A stretch of 64,000 nt of DNA from Pseudobdellovibrionaceae bacterium (GTDB lineage: Bacteria; Bdellovibrionota; Bdellovibrionia; Bdellovibrionales; UBA1609): the NCBI GenBank assembly GCA_947444305.1, contig CANEZP010000003.1, positions 1 to 64,000 on the forward strand, written 5' to 3'. The notes under the pieces are model-generated. The model was not told the DNA's origin. It ran no database searches and worked only from the letters and a program-made list of their open reading frames with translations. Positions 1 through 8,911 of the stretch are shown piece after piece (the stretch's first letter is position 1; every line of letters starts with the position of its first letter). The translations under genes were made by a program, and so were the position numbers.

Positions 1-1254
1 CAAATCACCGGGCACACCGCGCTCGCGTCCGTTAAGGATGATATTGACCGCACCGCCGTCGCTGAGATCCAGCGTTACGGGCAGTTCAACATGAAGCGTG
101 TGAACCTGATCAGGTCCGAGGGAGACTCGCTTCGTCTCTCCCTTTACCTGAAATTTCACGTCCACTTTGTCGAGGGCTTCCAAAATAATCTCGTTTTTCG
201 CCGCTTTTGCGCCGGACTCGGTAGGCTTCGCCGCTTCAACCTTTGCGGGCTCGACCTTAGCTTCTTCAACTTTTGCGGGAACCGGAGGCGCGGGTGTGGG
301 TGCCGGGGCCGCGGCCGCGGCCGCGGCGGGCGGTGGTGTTGAAGCAACGACGGCCGATTTTTCCGGCGCTTCGGATTGGATCGGCTCGGGTCGCGGGGGT
401 GAGAGTACCGTCGGGCGTAACTCTACGAGATTGTTGATCGGCATGCGGATTAAATCCATGCGCGAAGACATAATCGTCTGGGCGTGCGCGATGACCTTAC
501 CCACTTCGCTTTTCGTTTCGGCAACCGGCTCGGCCGGCTTCACTTCAACCGCTTTGGTTTCGGCGGGCTTAGGCTCGACAGGTTTAACTTCCGCGGGCTT
601 TACTTCGGTCGGCTTTACTTCAACCGGTTTGACGTCGACCGTAGCGGCTTTTGGATCGACCGTTGCGGATTCAATTTTAACTTCGTCACCGGTATCGGGA
701 GCGGTGTCCGAAGTGGGCGCTACCGCCGCCGCGGCGGGCGGTACGGTCGCCTCCGTCGGTTTTGCGACATCGGTCGGCGTAGTCACGGGGGTCGCCTTGT
801 TAAGATCGGCACTTGCTTCGACAACCCGCTCGCGTTGGTATTTCTCGATTAATTCACGCACGCCGATAATCAAACCAATCAAGACGACGATCACGACGAC
901 CGCGATCGTGCGCATCCCGCTCGAACTCTCATCGCCAACGCGGCGGCGTGTGGTCGCGGTTGAAGCTTCGTTCTTTGCGGGTTTAGTCGGTTCGCCGGCG
1001 GTGACCGGGGCCGGCGGCGGCCCGCCGGTTTCCTCTTGGAAACTGCGCATGACCGTGTCGACGTCCATTTTTAAAAATAGCGCGTAGGATCGAACAAAAC
1101 CTTTAAGGATTGTCTTCGCGGGAAGGCGGCCTTCGTCGCCGTTTTCGATCGCGGCCAAAACTTTTGGATTAATTTTTGTCGCGAGCGCGACTTCGCTCAA
1201 TGAAAGATTCGAGCTCTCGCGTTTGGATTTGAGAAGTGCGCCGGTGTTCTTCAT
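1..1254 (-). CDS. rodZ: RodZ-like cytoskeletal/cell-shape protein (3' end beyond window)
   Basis: The reading frame starts at ATG 1254-1252 and stays open to base 1, giving 418 residues with the C-terminus missing. Residues 1-65 form a Cro/C1-type helix-turn-helix (GALLKSKRESSNLSLSEVAL). A basic stretch precedes one membrane segment at about 115-132. A long Ala/Pro/Lys/Glu-rich linker with repeated KPVEVKPTEVKPAEVKP-type units follows, then the start of a beta-rich periplasmic domain (VSLGPDQVHTLHVELPVTLD) like DUF4115. This is the RodZ architecture: RodZ links MreB to the wall elongation machinery. Its ATGA overlap with the upstream pilF stop indicates translational coupling. Confidence is high for the family, lower for cellular role because such proteins also act in pilus assembly. 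Confidence 0.85.
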   Translation of the reverse strand, partial: MKNTGALLKSKRESSNLSLSEVALATKINPKVLAAIENGDEGRLPAKTILKGFVRSYALFLKMDVDTVMRSFQEETGGPPPAPVTAGEPTKPAKNEASTATTRRRVGDESSSGMRTIAVVVIVVLIGLIIGVRELIEKYQRERVVEASADLNKATPVTTPTDVAKPTEATVPPAAAAVAPTSDTAPDTGDEVKIESATVDPKAATVDVKPVEVKPTEVKPAEVKPVEPKPAETKAVEVKPAEPVAETKSEVGKVIAHAQTIMSSRMDLIRMPINNLVELRPTVLSPPRPEPIQSEAPEKSAVVASTPPPAAAAAAAPAPTPAPPVPAKVEEAKVEPAKVEAAKPTESGAKAAKNEIILEALDKVDVKFQVKGETKRVSLGPDQVHTLHVELPVTLDLSDGGAVNIILNGRERGVPGDL

Positions 1255-2006
1255 TGTTCGAGCAACTCTAGCATTCCTTTGGCCTTGGCGACATATTTAC
1301 TTTTCGGATAATCCTTCAGTAATTCGTCGATCCGGGCCCTGGTTTTTTCCTTCTGCCCAAGCGTAAAATAACTCATCGCAGAAAAGTAAATGGGATCCTC
1401 GTACCTCGAGGTCCGGCAATATTCGATCGCTTGATCGAGCATTTCGGCCGACTCTTTCACCTTTTTTGTCTCGAACAAAGTACGACCGTAATAATTCGCG
1501 GTCGTGCAGCTCTCGCGGCGAATCTGCATCGATCGCTCTAGATACTGACCGGCCTTTTTAAAGTTACCCATCTCGAAGTAAGCCATGCCCATGTTCGATA
1601 ATGTCTTTTCCGGAGCTTGGTAGGTAAGATCGCCTTCGACTTCGGCCAGCAACTTTATGGCATCGGGGTAGCGTTGTTGATCAATCAATGTGCGGGCCAA
1701 ATTGTTCTTTGCATCCGAAAAATTAGGTTCAAGGCGTATCGCCTCACGAAACTCCGCCTCGGCTTGCTTCGGCCGCGAGCGAACGTAATAAGCGATACCT
1801 AAATTATTGTGTACAAGCGGACTACGCGGATCCAATTTCTCGGCCAGGAGGAGTTCGCTCATCGCCTGAGGATAAAGCCCCTTCGATAAATAACCGTTCG
1901 CTATTTGCATATGTAAACTTGCGCGCTGCTGGGCCTCTTTGCTCGTGGTCGTAGCGCAACCGGCGAAGATAAAAGACACGCTCAAAAATGCGATAATGAA
2001 CTTCAT
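1251..2006 (-). CDS. pilF: PilF/PilW-type TPR lipoprotein (type IV pilus pilotin-like)
   Basis: This is a 251-residue lipoprotein. The signal ends in the lipobox FAGC (Cys16), so it should be lipidated and sorted to the outer membrane. From about residue 30 to the end there are TPR units, with typical motifs such as NNLGIAYY, AEAEFREAIRLEP and NLARTLIDQQRYPDAI. PilF/PilW proteins help PilQ secretin multimerise in type IV pilus assembly. Position between an rRNA methyltransferase and rodZ matches the ndk-rlm-pilF-rodZ order known from other Proteobacteria and supports this over a generic TPR protein. The minor-pilin operon at the right end of the window shows that the organism uses type IV pili. 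Confidence 0.8.
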   Translation of the reverse strand: MKFIIAFLSVSFIFAGCATTTSKEAQQRASLHMQIANGYLSKGLYPQAMSELLLAEKLDPRSPLVHNNLGIAYYVRSRPKQAEAEFREAIRLEPNFSDAKNNLARTLIDQQRYPDAIKLLAEVEGDLTYQAPEKTLSNMGMAYFEMGNFKKAGQYLERSMQIRRESCTTANYYGRTLFETKKVKESAEMLDQAIEYCRTSRYEDPIYFSAMSYFTLGQKEKTRARIDELLKDYPKSKYVAKAKGMLELLEQ

Positions 2007-2057
2007 GAATTTACGGTAACAGAACTTGGGGCACAGTCTACGATGAACCCCGCCCCT

Positions 2058-3230
2058 TTAAGTCGCGGCGCATAAGCTGGCGATCAGCTCAATGTGTTCC
2101 GTTTGCGGGAACATATCCAAACCCTGAACTTTTTCGAGCCGGTATTGCTTGTTACCCACCAACCTTTCCACATCCCTTGCGAAAGTGGTCGGGTTACAAC
2201 TGACATACACAATTTGTTGAGGGGCGAGCCGAAGCAATTCATCGCAAACCTGTTGCGATACGCCCGTTCTTGGCGGATCGAGAACGATCAAACCGGGACC
2301 ATTCAACTTTTTGATTTGTTTTAGACCTTCGCCGACGTCGGCCGCCATCCAATGCAAATTAGGATATTCGGCGCTGAGGGCGCGCGCGCGCTCGGTAGCC
2401 CGGGGGCTCAGTTCGATGGCGGTTAGACTTTTGCCCGGGAAATGCTTCGCGAGCGGAAAGGTTAAATTTCCCGAACCGGCGTAGAGGTCCATGATCCATT
2501 CCGCTTTGACGGAAATAAAATCGAGCATGCGGGTCTTTAAAACTTCGTTCTGCGCTTGATTCACTTGCGCAAAGAGGGCCGCTTCGGGATCGCGTTCACC
2601 CGCGATGGTCAGCACTTCGCCCCGCTCGTTGACCGCGAGTTCGATCTTCACGCCGTCGGTCGCTTTGACCTCATGGAGTTTGTCATTGAGTCGTTCGTCG
2701 GCGATCCAGCATTTGTCGATGGCGATGAGATCGCGCGTTCTCGGCGCGAAAAACCCTTTCTTACCGCCGCGGAAATGAATTTGGATGCGATTGCGGTAAA
2801 AGAATTCTTCACGGGCTTCGAGTATCGGCAACGATTCCCATGCCCCGTATTGCACAAGGCCCCGCAGAGAATCGCGAATGATTTTTTCTTTCTGCACGAT
2901 TTGCTGGGCGTAGGCAACTTGCTGCCAAGAACAACCGCCGCAACGTAAAGCCACCGGGCAAGGGGGTTGCCGGCGGAATGGAGAAGGCGTGACGACTTCG
3001 ACGAGTTCCGCTTCCCACAATCTGGATTTTTTTAGAGTTACGCGTGCGCGCACGACATCTTGCGGAACGACGCCGCCGATGAATACGACGACGCCTTCGA
3101 AACGACCGACCCCGCGCCCGCCGTGGTAGGAGAGCGATTCGATGGTCAGTTCAATAATTTCGTTAGAAGCAGGAACGGCCCCTTGCGGAGCCGGGCGATG
3201 TCTATTTATTCGCGAATTCTTTGGTTTCAA
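2058..3230 (-). CDS. rlmD: 23S rRNA (uracil-5)-methyltransferase, RlmD/RumA type
   Basis: This 390-residue SAM-dependent methyltransferase makes 5-methyluridine in RNA. An N-terminal TRAM-like beta domain (residues about 25-80, [18 protein letters not shown]) is followed by an iron-sulphur cluster signature [10 protein letters not shown], with a fourth Cys at IDKCW. The SAM fold contains [17 protein letters not shown]; the catalytic end has DPPRTG and [10 protein letters not shown], where Cys is the nucleophile. The three clustered Cys plus the distal Cys favour RlmD/RumA over TrmA. It is somewhat shorter than E. coli RlmD. The only supported start is TTG 3230, overlapping ndk by 29 bases. 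In many Proteobacteria rlmN sits here, so this may be a functional substitution. The exact uridine target cannot be read from the sequence. Confidence 0.85.
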   Translation of the reverse strand: MKPKNSRINRHRPAPQGAVPASNEIIELTIESLSYHGGRGVGRFEGVVVFIGGVVPQDVVRARVTLKKSRLWEAELVEVVTPSPFRRQPPCPVALRCGGCSWQQVAYAQQIVQKEKIIRDSLRGLVQYGAWESLPILEAREEFFYRNRIQIHFRGGKKGFFAPRTRDLIAIDKCWIADERLNDKLHEVKATDGVKIELAVNERGEVLTIAGERDPEAALFAQVNQAQNEVLKTRMLDFISVKAEWIMDLYAGSGNLTFPLAKHFPGKSLTAIELSPRATERARALSAEYPNLHWMAADVGEGLKQIKKLNGPGLIVLDPPRTGVSQQVCDELLRLAPQQIVYVSCNPTTFARDVERLVGNKQYRLEKVQGLDMFPQTEHIELIASLCAAT

Positions 3231-3627
3231 AGAAGATCTTCAATTCACGCTCAGCGCTTGCGGCGCTGTCGCTGCCGTGAACGGCGTTTTCGCCGACGTT
3301 GTCGCCGTAGAGTGCGCGTAGGGTTCCGGGAGCGGCTTTTTTCGGATCGGTCGCGCCCATGATTTCACGGTTGCGCAAGACTGCGTTTTCACCGGTGAGG
3401 GCCATCAAAACCACGGGTCCCGAGGTCATGAAGCTTACGAGTTCGCCGAAGAACGGGCGTTCTTTGTGTTCAGCGTAGAAAGTTTCGCACTGGGATTTTT
3501 CGATTTTTGTGAGTTTCATAGCCGAGATCTTCAGGCCATTTTTTTCGAAGAGCGAGATGATTCCGCCGATCGCATTCTTCTTCACGGCATTGGGTTTGAT
3601 AATGCTAAACGTCGTTTCGGTCGCCAT
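3202..3627 (-). CDS. ndk: Nucleoside diphosphate kinase
   Basis: This 141-residue enzyme transfers the gamma phosphate from ATP to nucleoside diphosphates through a phosphohistidine. The catalytic stretch [20 protein letters not shown] is intact, with His as the phosphate carrier, and the N-terminus [14 protein letters not shown] is typical. A longer frame is open upstream, but ATG 3627 is chosen because AAGGAG lies just before it and the resulting length fits the family. It is the first gene of the ndk-rlmD-pilF-rodZ group. Confidence 0.95.
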   Translation of the reverse strand: MATETTFSIIKPNAVKKNAIGGIISLFEKNGLKISAMKLTKIEKSQCETFYAEHKERPFFGELVSFMTSGPVVLMALTGENAVLRNREIMGATDPKKAAPGTLRALYGDNVGENAVHGSDSAASAERELKIFFETKEFANK

Positions 3628-3741
3628 TTTGTATTCTCCTTGATTGGCCGCAACATACCCAGTCTCCCCGAGGTAGGTCAATAGCGGCTAGAGGTTTGAC
3701 TTTAAGCGGGCCGGGCTTACAGTTTTTGTTGGGGGTACTAC

Positions 3742-4176
3742 ATGCCGTTAATTTTGGTGCTGTTGTTTAGTCAGGTGGTCTTCGCTACGTCCACGGCCGA
3801 GAACTGCTTGCGGAACTTCCCCTTTCCGCTGGATTCCGACGGACAAGCCGAAGTGGTCGGCGATTCGATCATCGTGACCGGCGAAAACGGCGCCTTAATC
3901 GTCCACCGTCCGAGAGGCTCGGTGACCGTATCCGCCGACGGCGTTCGCTGCAACGGCACTTCGGGTAACGATCAGGGAAGCTTCGCTTACCTGGCGAAAA
4001 TCTTGAAAAAGCGCTCGTCCAGCAAATCCCCCGACGAAAAGGTCAAACTCCGCATTGCCGCGAAGGAATGCTGGAACCTGTCCGCCGGCTTAAACGACGC
4101 GATCTCGAGCGTTCGCGAAGTACAAAAAATGACGGACCTTCAGGAACGAAGCCGCTTCGGGGAAGCGACGAACTAG
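3742..4176 (+). CDS. Small secreted protein of unknown function
   Basis: This is a 144-residue protein with an N-terminal signal sequence (LILVLLFSQVVFA) and a probable cleavage after VFA-T. The mature part has a short beta-rich stretch (VVGDSIIVTGENGALIVH), three Cys and a charged C-terminal half. No known domain was recognised. It stands alone, divergent from ndk, with GGGGGTACTACATG as a weak ribosome site. It is likely periplasmic or exported. Confidence 0.6.
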   Translation: MPLILVLLFSQVVFATSTAENCLRNFPFPLDSDGQAEVVGDSIIVTGENGALIVHRPRGSVTVSADGVRCNGTSGNDQGSFAYLAKILKKRSSSKSPDEKVKLRIAAKECWNLSAGLNDAISSVREVQKMTDLQERSRFGEATN

Positions 4177-4337
4177 TCCGGCCGGTTGTCTCCCGAGCGA
4201 ATCGTTTTCTCCCGGTTTCGACCCGTTTCCCAAGATTGACTATTTTTTCCGGGTACCAACTCGTCACCCCGGCAACCAACCGTATTTTCGAGGCGACTTG
4301 TTGATTCTAAACCGAGTGGTCATCCCGCGGCGACCCA

Positions 4338-5306
4338 TTATCCGGCGACCGACTTCCCGTGCAACCGATCGTGGTGAAACGAACAAAGCGTCGTTAAATT
4401 TCCGGGCTCATTATCCCCGCCCCGAGCCACCTCTATTATGTGGTGAACCTCCACCCACCGGTCCGATCCACAGCGTTCACCCAAACTATTCACATGAGTA
4501 CACATCCCTTGATCCCGCAAAAACACCGCATGCCGCTGCTCCGCCGTAAGCGGAACACGATTTCTGTGCGCACAGAATTTTTTGGAAATATCTCTCGCAT
4601 TGAAGTCCGCAACCGCAATGAGCGGTTCGTTTTTAGTTTGACGTTGCTCGGGTTCCATATCGAAATGCTCACCCTTGGTTTTCGCCTCCGCTTTCCCATC
4701 ATTTTCCGCTTTGTTTTTCCTCACTTGCGAACGCTCCGCCTTCTGAACCGGATCAAACCTTCGCAGATATTCATCCAAGCTCGCCTCGAGCGCGAAGCCG
4801 ACACCCGCTTCCGCATTCTTCTGCGCACGCAAAGCCTTTACCCGATCTAATTTATCTAAAAACTCAGCCGAAACTTTCACCGTCAACTCAACGCACTCTT
4901 CAGATAAAATTTTTGTGCGCTCGGGTTTATGATTGGGATTACGACGTCCTAATTCTATATCTAGCTCACGGCTCGTTTTCGTTTGAGCGATGTGGATAAG
5001 CTCCGCCGCATTTTCTGGATTGATGGTCGACATCAGCCGGCTGAGCACAAATACCGAAAGGTTCGATGTCAGCAATTCAGGAATTTCCAGCGCTCGCCGG
5101 GCTACGGCGATGTACATGTACGCCACCGCATTCGCAAATCCCAAAATCTCGACCGCATAAACGTGCAAACTGCGTTTATCAAATTCCCGGTAGAGCTTGG
5201 TTCGCTCCGCATCCTGAAGAATAGAAATGAAATCCAATTCGAATTTATGAAAGCAATCGCGAGCCTTCAATGCTCTAGCATGAATTTGTTTTTGTTCAGC
5301 GTTCAT
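4338..5306 (-). CDS. HNH endonuclease-domain protein
   Basis: This is a 322-residue protein. The last 65 residues form an HNH nuclease domain: LTAEQRHAVFLRDQGMCTH, then a CGSDRW Zn-type Cys, VEVHHIIEVARGG, and NLTTLCSFHHDRLHG. The His-His, Asn and distal His expected for metal binding are present. Residues 1-130 are a helical domain of unknown function; the middle is Lys/Glu-rich. A very strong ribosome site (GAGGAGG) supports ATG 5306. Single-gene HNH proteins of this layout are often multicopy in Bdellovibrionota (general knowledge). The gene carries one copy of a 16-base palindrome that recurs outside genes in the window, inside the codons for FCAHRN just before the HNH domain. No methylase or restriction partner is adjacent. 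Confidence 0.8.
   Translation of the reverse strand: MNAEQKQIHARALKARDCFHKFELDFISILQDAERTKLYREFDKRSLHVYAVEILGFANAVAYMYIAVARRALEIPELLTSNLSVFVLSRLMSTINPENAAELIHIAQTKTSRELDIELGRRNPNHKPERTKILSEECVELTVKVSAEFLDKLDRVKALRAQKNAEAGVGFALEASLDEYLRRFDPVQKAERSQVRKNKAENDGKAEAKTKGEHFDMEPEQRQTKNEPLIAVADFNARDISKKFCAHRNRVPLTAEQRHAVFLRDQGMCTHVNSLGERCGSDRWVEVHHIIEVARGGDNEPGNLTTLCSFHHDRLHGKSVAG
4562..4577. repeat. Dispersed palindrome copy 1 (inside HNH gene)
   Basis: The sequence is TTCTGTGCGCACAGAA, a perfect 16-base palindrome. It lies inside the HNH gene and encodes part of FCAHRN. Four more copies occur at 5543, 5927, 18635 and 18732. Confidence 0.85.
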
Positions 5307-5542
5307 AGTTCCTCCTCATAAAGTTGAAACAATCTATCACGATGTTTTTAGATTCATTTTTCGAGCGACCTTGATCCTTGCAATAGCGGCTTGTTTCGCT
5401 TCATTACGGCTTTGTTACGGCGCTTGTCTTTAATTTTAGTTTTTCGAATGGAATTTATGATTTGTACTCGGCAGCTTGGGAAATACAACGCACGAAAAGG
5501 CGTCAAATTATTTTTGTTGAGTTGGTAAGAAGTTCTTGGGGT

Positions 5543-5558
5543 TTCTGTGCGCACAGAA
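5543..5558. repeat. Dispersed palindrome copy 2
   Basis: This is a perfect intergenic copy of TTCTGTGCGCACAGAA, upstream of the HNH gene. Confidence 0.85.
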
Positions 5559-5777
5559 TTTATCCGGATCGTTGAGCTTCCGTAGGCGCTTCGATTTTGC
5601 TTCGAGTTGGCTGATTTGGTTTTTGCGGGGTTTGTCCGTCCTTGAGAAGGCCTTCTTACTGCCGTCCGCGGCAGTAAGAGTTGGGGATTTTCGGAGGGTT
5701 TTTTCTTAGAGAGAAAGAGAGAAAACACGGACAGCGAGCTTAGGTATACGGTTTAGGGATAAGGAATCCAGAATCAG

Positions 5778-5852
5778 AATTGAGAATTGAGAATTGAGAA
5801 TTGAGAATTGAGAATTGAGAATTGAGAATTGAGAATTGAGAATTGAGAATTG
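5778..5852. repeat. Heptamer tandem repeat (AATTGAG)n
   Basis: Ten exact head-to-tail copies of AATTGAG (5778-5847) are followed by a partial AATTG. A unit of seven is not a multiple of three, and no gene covers the array. It is a candidate slippage site. Confidence 0.9.
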
Positions 5853-5926
5853 GAAACAGGGGCGAGAGGAGCAGACAAGAAAAAACAAGTTCGAGATTGA
5901 GAATCTCGAGACGAACAGTCTATTTT

Positions 5927-5942
5927 TTCTGTGCGCACAGAT
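5927..5942. repeat. Dispersed palindrome copy 3 (one end mismatch)
   Basis: The copy reads TTCTGTGCGCACAGAT, identical to the other copies except for the last base. It lies 75 bases beyond the heptamer array. Confidence 0.75.
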
Positions 5943-6037
5943 AATGGTTTCTAGCGGCCGCCGGCGGTTCGGTTGAGTCAGGGTTGGTAGATTGGCGATC
6001 TTGGATCGGGATCGAGAACGGCAACGATTAGCCAACG

Positions 6038-6059
6038 AAAAAAGGGCTCTCGCGAGCCC
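6038..6059 (-). terminator. Intrinsic terminator of the sucCD operon
   Basis: On the minus strand GGGCTC-GCGA-GAGCCC forms a six-pair GC stem with a four-base loop, followed directly by six T residues. It lies 27 bases beyond the sucD stop. Confidence 0.85.
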
Positions 6060-6086
6060 CTTCTCCTACTTTCGAAAAAAATTTTC

Positions 6087-6956
6087 TTACGCCAAGCTCG
6101 CCTTTAAAGTCGTGCCCAAATCGGCCGGGCTCCGGGCGATCTTGCAGCCTGCGCTTTGCAGAGCTTCGAATTTGGCTTCGGCCGTGCCCTTGCCGCCGCT
6201 GATGATGGCGCCCGCGTGACCCATGCGCTTGCCCTTGGGGGCGGTGCTGCCGGCGATGAAGCAGGTAACCGGTTTTTTGAATTCGCGTTTGATGTACTCG
6301 GCCGCTTCTTCTTCGGCGCTGCCGCCGATTTCGCCGATCATGATGACGGCGTCGGTGTCTTTGTCGGCGTTGTACAACTCAAGGACGTCGATGAAGTTGG
6401 TGCCGTTGACAGGATCGCCGCCGATACCGACGCACGTCGATTGGCCGAGGCCTAAGGACGTGAGTTGGAAGACGGCTTCGTAGGTTAACGTTCCGCTACG
6501 TGAAAGAACGCCGATGCGTCCCGGTTTGTGAATGTGGCCGGGCATGATGCCGATTTTGCATTCGCCGGGCGTGATGACGCCGGGACAGTTCGGACCGACC
6601 AAACGGGATTTTGTGCCCTCGAGGTAGCGTTTGACCGCGACCATGTCCATGACCGGAATACCTTCGGTGATGCAAACGATCAGTTCGATGCCCGCATCGG
6701 CGGCTTCCATGATGGCGTCGGCCGCGAAGGGCGGCGGAACGTAAATGACGGAAGCGTTCGCGCCGGTTTTGGAAACGGCTTCGTCGACCGTATCGAAAAC
6801 GGGCAAGTTCAAATGCTTGGTGCCGCCTTTACCGGGAGTCACGCCGCCGACCATTTTGGTGCCGTAAGCGACCGCTTGTTCGGAGTGAAATGTACCTTGC
6901 GAACCGGTGAAACCTTGGCAGATCACCTTCGTATTTTTGTTAATCATGATTGCCAT
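6087..6956 (-). CDS. sucD: Succinyl-CoA ligase (ADP-forming) alpha subunit
   Basis: This 289-residue subunit binds CoA and carries the phosphohistidine of the TCA-cycle step succinyl-CoA to succinate. The N-terminus [20 protein letters not shown] is the CoA-binding Rossmann part. [20 protein letters not shown] follows, and the active-site His is in [13 protein letters not shown]. Length is normal. The start overlaps the sucC stop (TAATG), so the two subunits are coupled. A clear terminator follows. Confidence 0.97.
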   Translation of the reverse strand: MAIMINKNTKVICQGFTGSQGTFHSEQAVAYGTKMVGGVTPGKGGTKHLNLPVFDTVDEAVSKTGANASVIYVPPPFAADAIMEAADAGIELIVCITEGIPVMDMVAVKRYLEGTKSRLVGPNCPGVITPGECKIGIMPGHIHKPGRIGVLSRSGTLTYEAVFQLTSLGLGQSTCVGIGGDPVNGTNFIDVLELYNADKDTDAVIMIGEIGGSAEEEAAEYIKREFKKPVTCFIAGSTAPKGKRMGHAGAIISGGKGTAEAKFEALQSAGCKIARSPADLGTTLKASLA

Positions 6957-8125
6957 TATTTTGCTCCTTTTACGGCCGCGACGATCGCCTTTGCCGCGCT
7001 ACCCAGGTCGTCGGCGGGAACGATGTTCAAACCGCTCTCGGCCAATATTTTTTTACCCAATTCAACGTTCGTGCCTTGCAAGCGAACGACGAGCGGAACT
7101 TTCAAACCTAATTCTTTGGTGGCCGCGATCACGCCTTCGGCGATGATGTCGCACTTCATGATACCGCCGAAGATGTTCACCAAGATCCCCTTCACGTTTT
7201 TGTCGGAAAGGATCAGTTTGAACGCGTTAGTCACCTTCTCTTTATTGGCGCCGCCGCCCACGTCGAGGAAGTTTGCGGGATTACCACCGCTAAGCTTGAT
7301 GATATCCATGGTGGCCATCGCCAAGCCGGCGCCGTTGACCAAGCAGCCGATGTTGCCGTCAAGCTTGATGAAGGCGAGATCGAATTTCGAAGCTTCTACT
7401 TCCGTAGGGTCTTCTTCACCGGTATCGCGCATCTCCATGACGTCGGGGTGACGGAACAAGGAGTTGGAGTCGAAATTCAATTTGCAATCGAGCGGCATCA
7501 CCGTGCCGTCGCCGGTTTCAACGAGCGGGTTGATTTCGGCCATGGCGCAATCGTAAGTCGTAAAAACTTTGGCAAGCCCGAGCAAAACTTTAACGGCGTT
7601 GCTCGCCGCTTTGTCTTTGAAGCCCAAGTGGTACGCCATTTGGCGCGCCTGGAAAGCTTGCATGCCGACCGCGGGATCGATGACGACTTTGAAGATCTTT
7701 TCGGGATGCTTCTCGGCCACTTCTTCGATGTCCATGCCGCCCTCGGAAGAGCCCATCATGATGGGACGGCCGTAGTGACGATCGACGAGCATCGCGACGT
7801 AATATTCTTTCTTAATGTCACAACCTTGCTCGATGTACACTTTGCGGACCAAACGCCCTTCGGCACCGGTTTGCGGAGTGACGAGCGTCATGCCTAAGAT
7901 TTTTTCCGACAATGATTTTACTTCGTCGAGTGACTTAGCGACTTTGATCCCGCCGCCTTTACCGCGGCCGCCCGCGTGGACTTGCGCTTTGACAACCCAC
8001 ACGCTGCCGCCGATTTTCTGCGCCGCTTTAACGGCTTCGTCGGGCGTCGAGGCGATTTCGCCCTTCAGCAAGGGAATGTTGAATTTCTTTAGAAGCTCTT
8101 TGGCTTGATACTCATGAATATTCAT
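6956..8125 (-). CDS. sucC: Succinyl-CoA ligase (ADP-forming) beta subunit
   Basis: This 389-residue subunit has an ATP-grasp fold that binds the nucleotide and succinate. The N-terminus [19 protein letters not shown] and the motifs [29 protein letters not shown], and GGGANKEKV are all typical. The ribosome site AGAGGATCC precedes the ATG. It sits upstream of sucD and downstream of mdh and a SleB-like gene, all on the minus strand. Confidence 0.97.
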   Translation of the reverse strand: MNIHEYQAKELLKKFNIPLLKGEIASTPDEAVKAAQKIGGSVWVVKAQVHAGGRGKGGGIKVAKSLDEVKSLSEKILGMTLVTPQTGAEGRLVRKVYIEQGCDIKKEYYVAMLVDRHYGRPIMMGSSEGGMDIEEVAEKHPEKIFKVVIDPAVGMQAFQARQMAYHLGFKDKAASNAVKVLLGLAKVFTTYDCAMAEINPLVETGDGTVMPLDCKLNFDSNSLFRHPDVMEMRDTGEEDPTEVEASKFDLAFIKLDGNIGCLVNGAGLAMATMDIIKLSGGNPANFLDVGGGANKEKVTNAFKLILSDKNVKGILVNIFGGIMKCDIIAEGVIAATKELGLKVPLVVRLQGTNVELGKKILAESGLNIVPADDLGSAAKAIVAAVKGAK

Positions 8126-8167
8126 GGATCCTCTCAGGATGGTTAAGGGCTGAAGATAGCAGTTACG

Positions 8168-8905
8168 TTAGCGTCTGTAAAACTCGGCGCAGGGCTTCTG
8201 GCCCTCGATGATTTTAACAAAACCTTTGTTCTTTGTCGGATCCGGATCTTTCGCCCACTCGGGACGAACCGCGCCGCCGAAGTCGGAATAAGGAAAAAAG
8301 ACATTCCGGATTTTAGAATATTTCGGATCGATGCCGGTACGGGTGTATTTATCGAGGATGCGCGCGGCGACTTCTTTGGATTGAAGATAAATCGAATACG
8401 CTTCGATCTTGGATTTCACGTCGGTTAAATATTTCTCGGCCTCGTAGGGGCAGAGGAACATGACGGCAAAGATATTATTGCCCTTGCCGGAAAAGCTCGG
8501 CGTGAATTGCTTGCTCGCGAAGACTTCGTGAAAAATCGCATCCGGCTTAGGATCGTCGCGCTTTGGGCTGTACCGATCGACGCGATTGATGATCATCCAT
8601 CCAATCGCGTCCATCAACGAAACGGCGTCGGCCGCTTCGCACTTTTTCGCCCAGTAACCGGTCGCTAAGGCCTCGGAAAAGATGAGGCGCGAAAGCACCT
8701 CGTGATCCGAGAAATTGGCGGCTTCGGCGGCTTCGCGTGCTTTGGCCTCTTCGTTAGAAGAAGCCGGCTTGCACCTGAGCAACTCCGTCGGTTTTGCCGG
8801 CGGCTGACGGGGGCGCGAACTTTCACTGGGCGCTGCGGGCGAATCGTTTTGCGCGAAAACGCCCGCGGAATTTAGAGCCAGCAGGAGCAACAATGCCCTC
8901 ATCAA
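8168..8905 (-). CDS. Exported SleB/CwlJ-like cell wall hydrolase (tentative)
   Basis: This is a 245-residue protein with a signal peptide (RALLLLLALNSAGVFAQ) and a Pro/Ser-rich linker to about residue 45. The core has LSRLIFSEALATG, AIGWMIINRVDRY, and FHEVFASKQFTPSF. These resemble the order of conserved motifs in the SleB/CwlJ hydrolase_2 family (Glu in the first motif, INRV, then a QF motif). Family assignment is by eye and only moderately sure. The gene begins six bases after the mdh stop and is probably transcribed with mdh and sucCD, an odd neighbour for TCA enzymes. If correct it would cut peptidoglycan in the periplasm. Confidence 0.5.
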   Translation of the reverse strand: MMRALLLLLALNSAGVFAQNDSPAAPSESSRPRQPPAKPTELLRCKPASSNEEAKAREAAEAANFSDHEVLSRLIFSEALATGYWAKKCEAADAVSLMDAIGWMIINRVDRYSPKRDDPKPDAIFHEVFASKQFTPSFSGKGNNIFAVMFLCPYEAEKYLTDVKSKIEAYSIYLQSKEVAARILDKYTRTGIDPKYSKIRNVFFPYSDFGGAVRPEWAKDPDPTKNKGFVKIIEGQKPCAEFYRR

Positions 8906-8911
8906 AAACTC

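Larger units (their letters stand above)
5307..6086. other. Gene-free stretch between HNH gene and sucD
   Basis: No convincing gene lies in these 780 bases. Open frames here lack ribosome sites and run through a tandem repeat. The stretch holds two palindrome copies, the AATTGAG tandem array, a G/T-rich low-complexity part and the terminator of sucCD. A GAGATTGAGAATCTC inverted repeat sits at about 5893-5907. Confidence 0.7.

Noticed and set aside
167..1087. Long plus-strand frame with Ala/Gly/Thr/Ser-rich product
   Set aside because: It is the antisense shadow of the low-complexity linker of rodZ, whose minus-strand frame has a clear helix-turn-helix and a coupled start.
5706..6035. Minus-strand frame with repeated QFSILNS
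   Set aside because: The repeat arises from translating the AATTGAG array; there is no ribosome site and no other protein-like feature.
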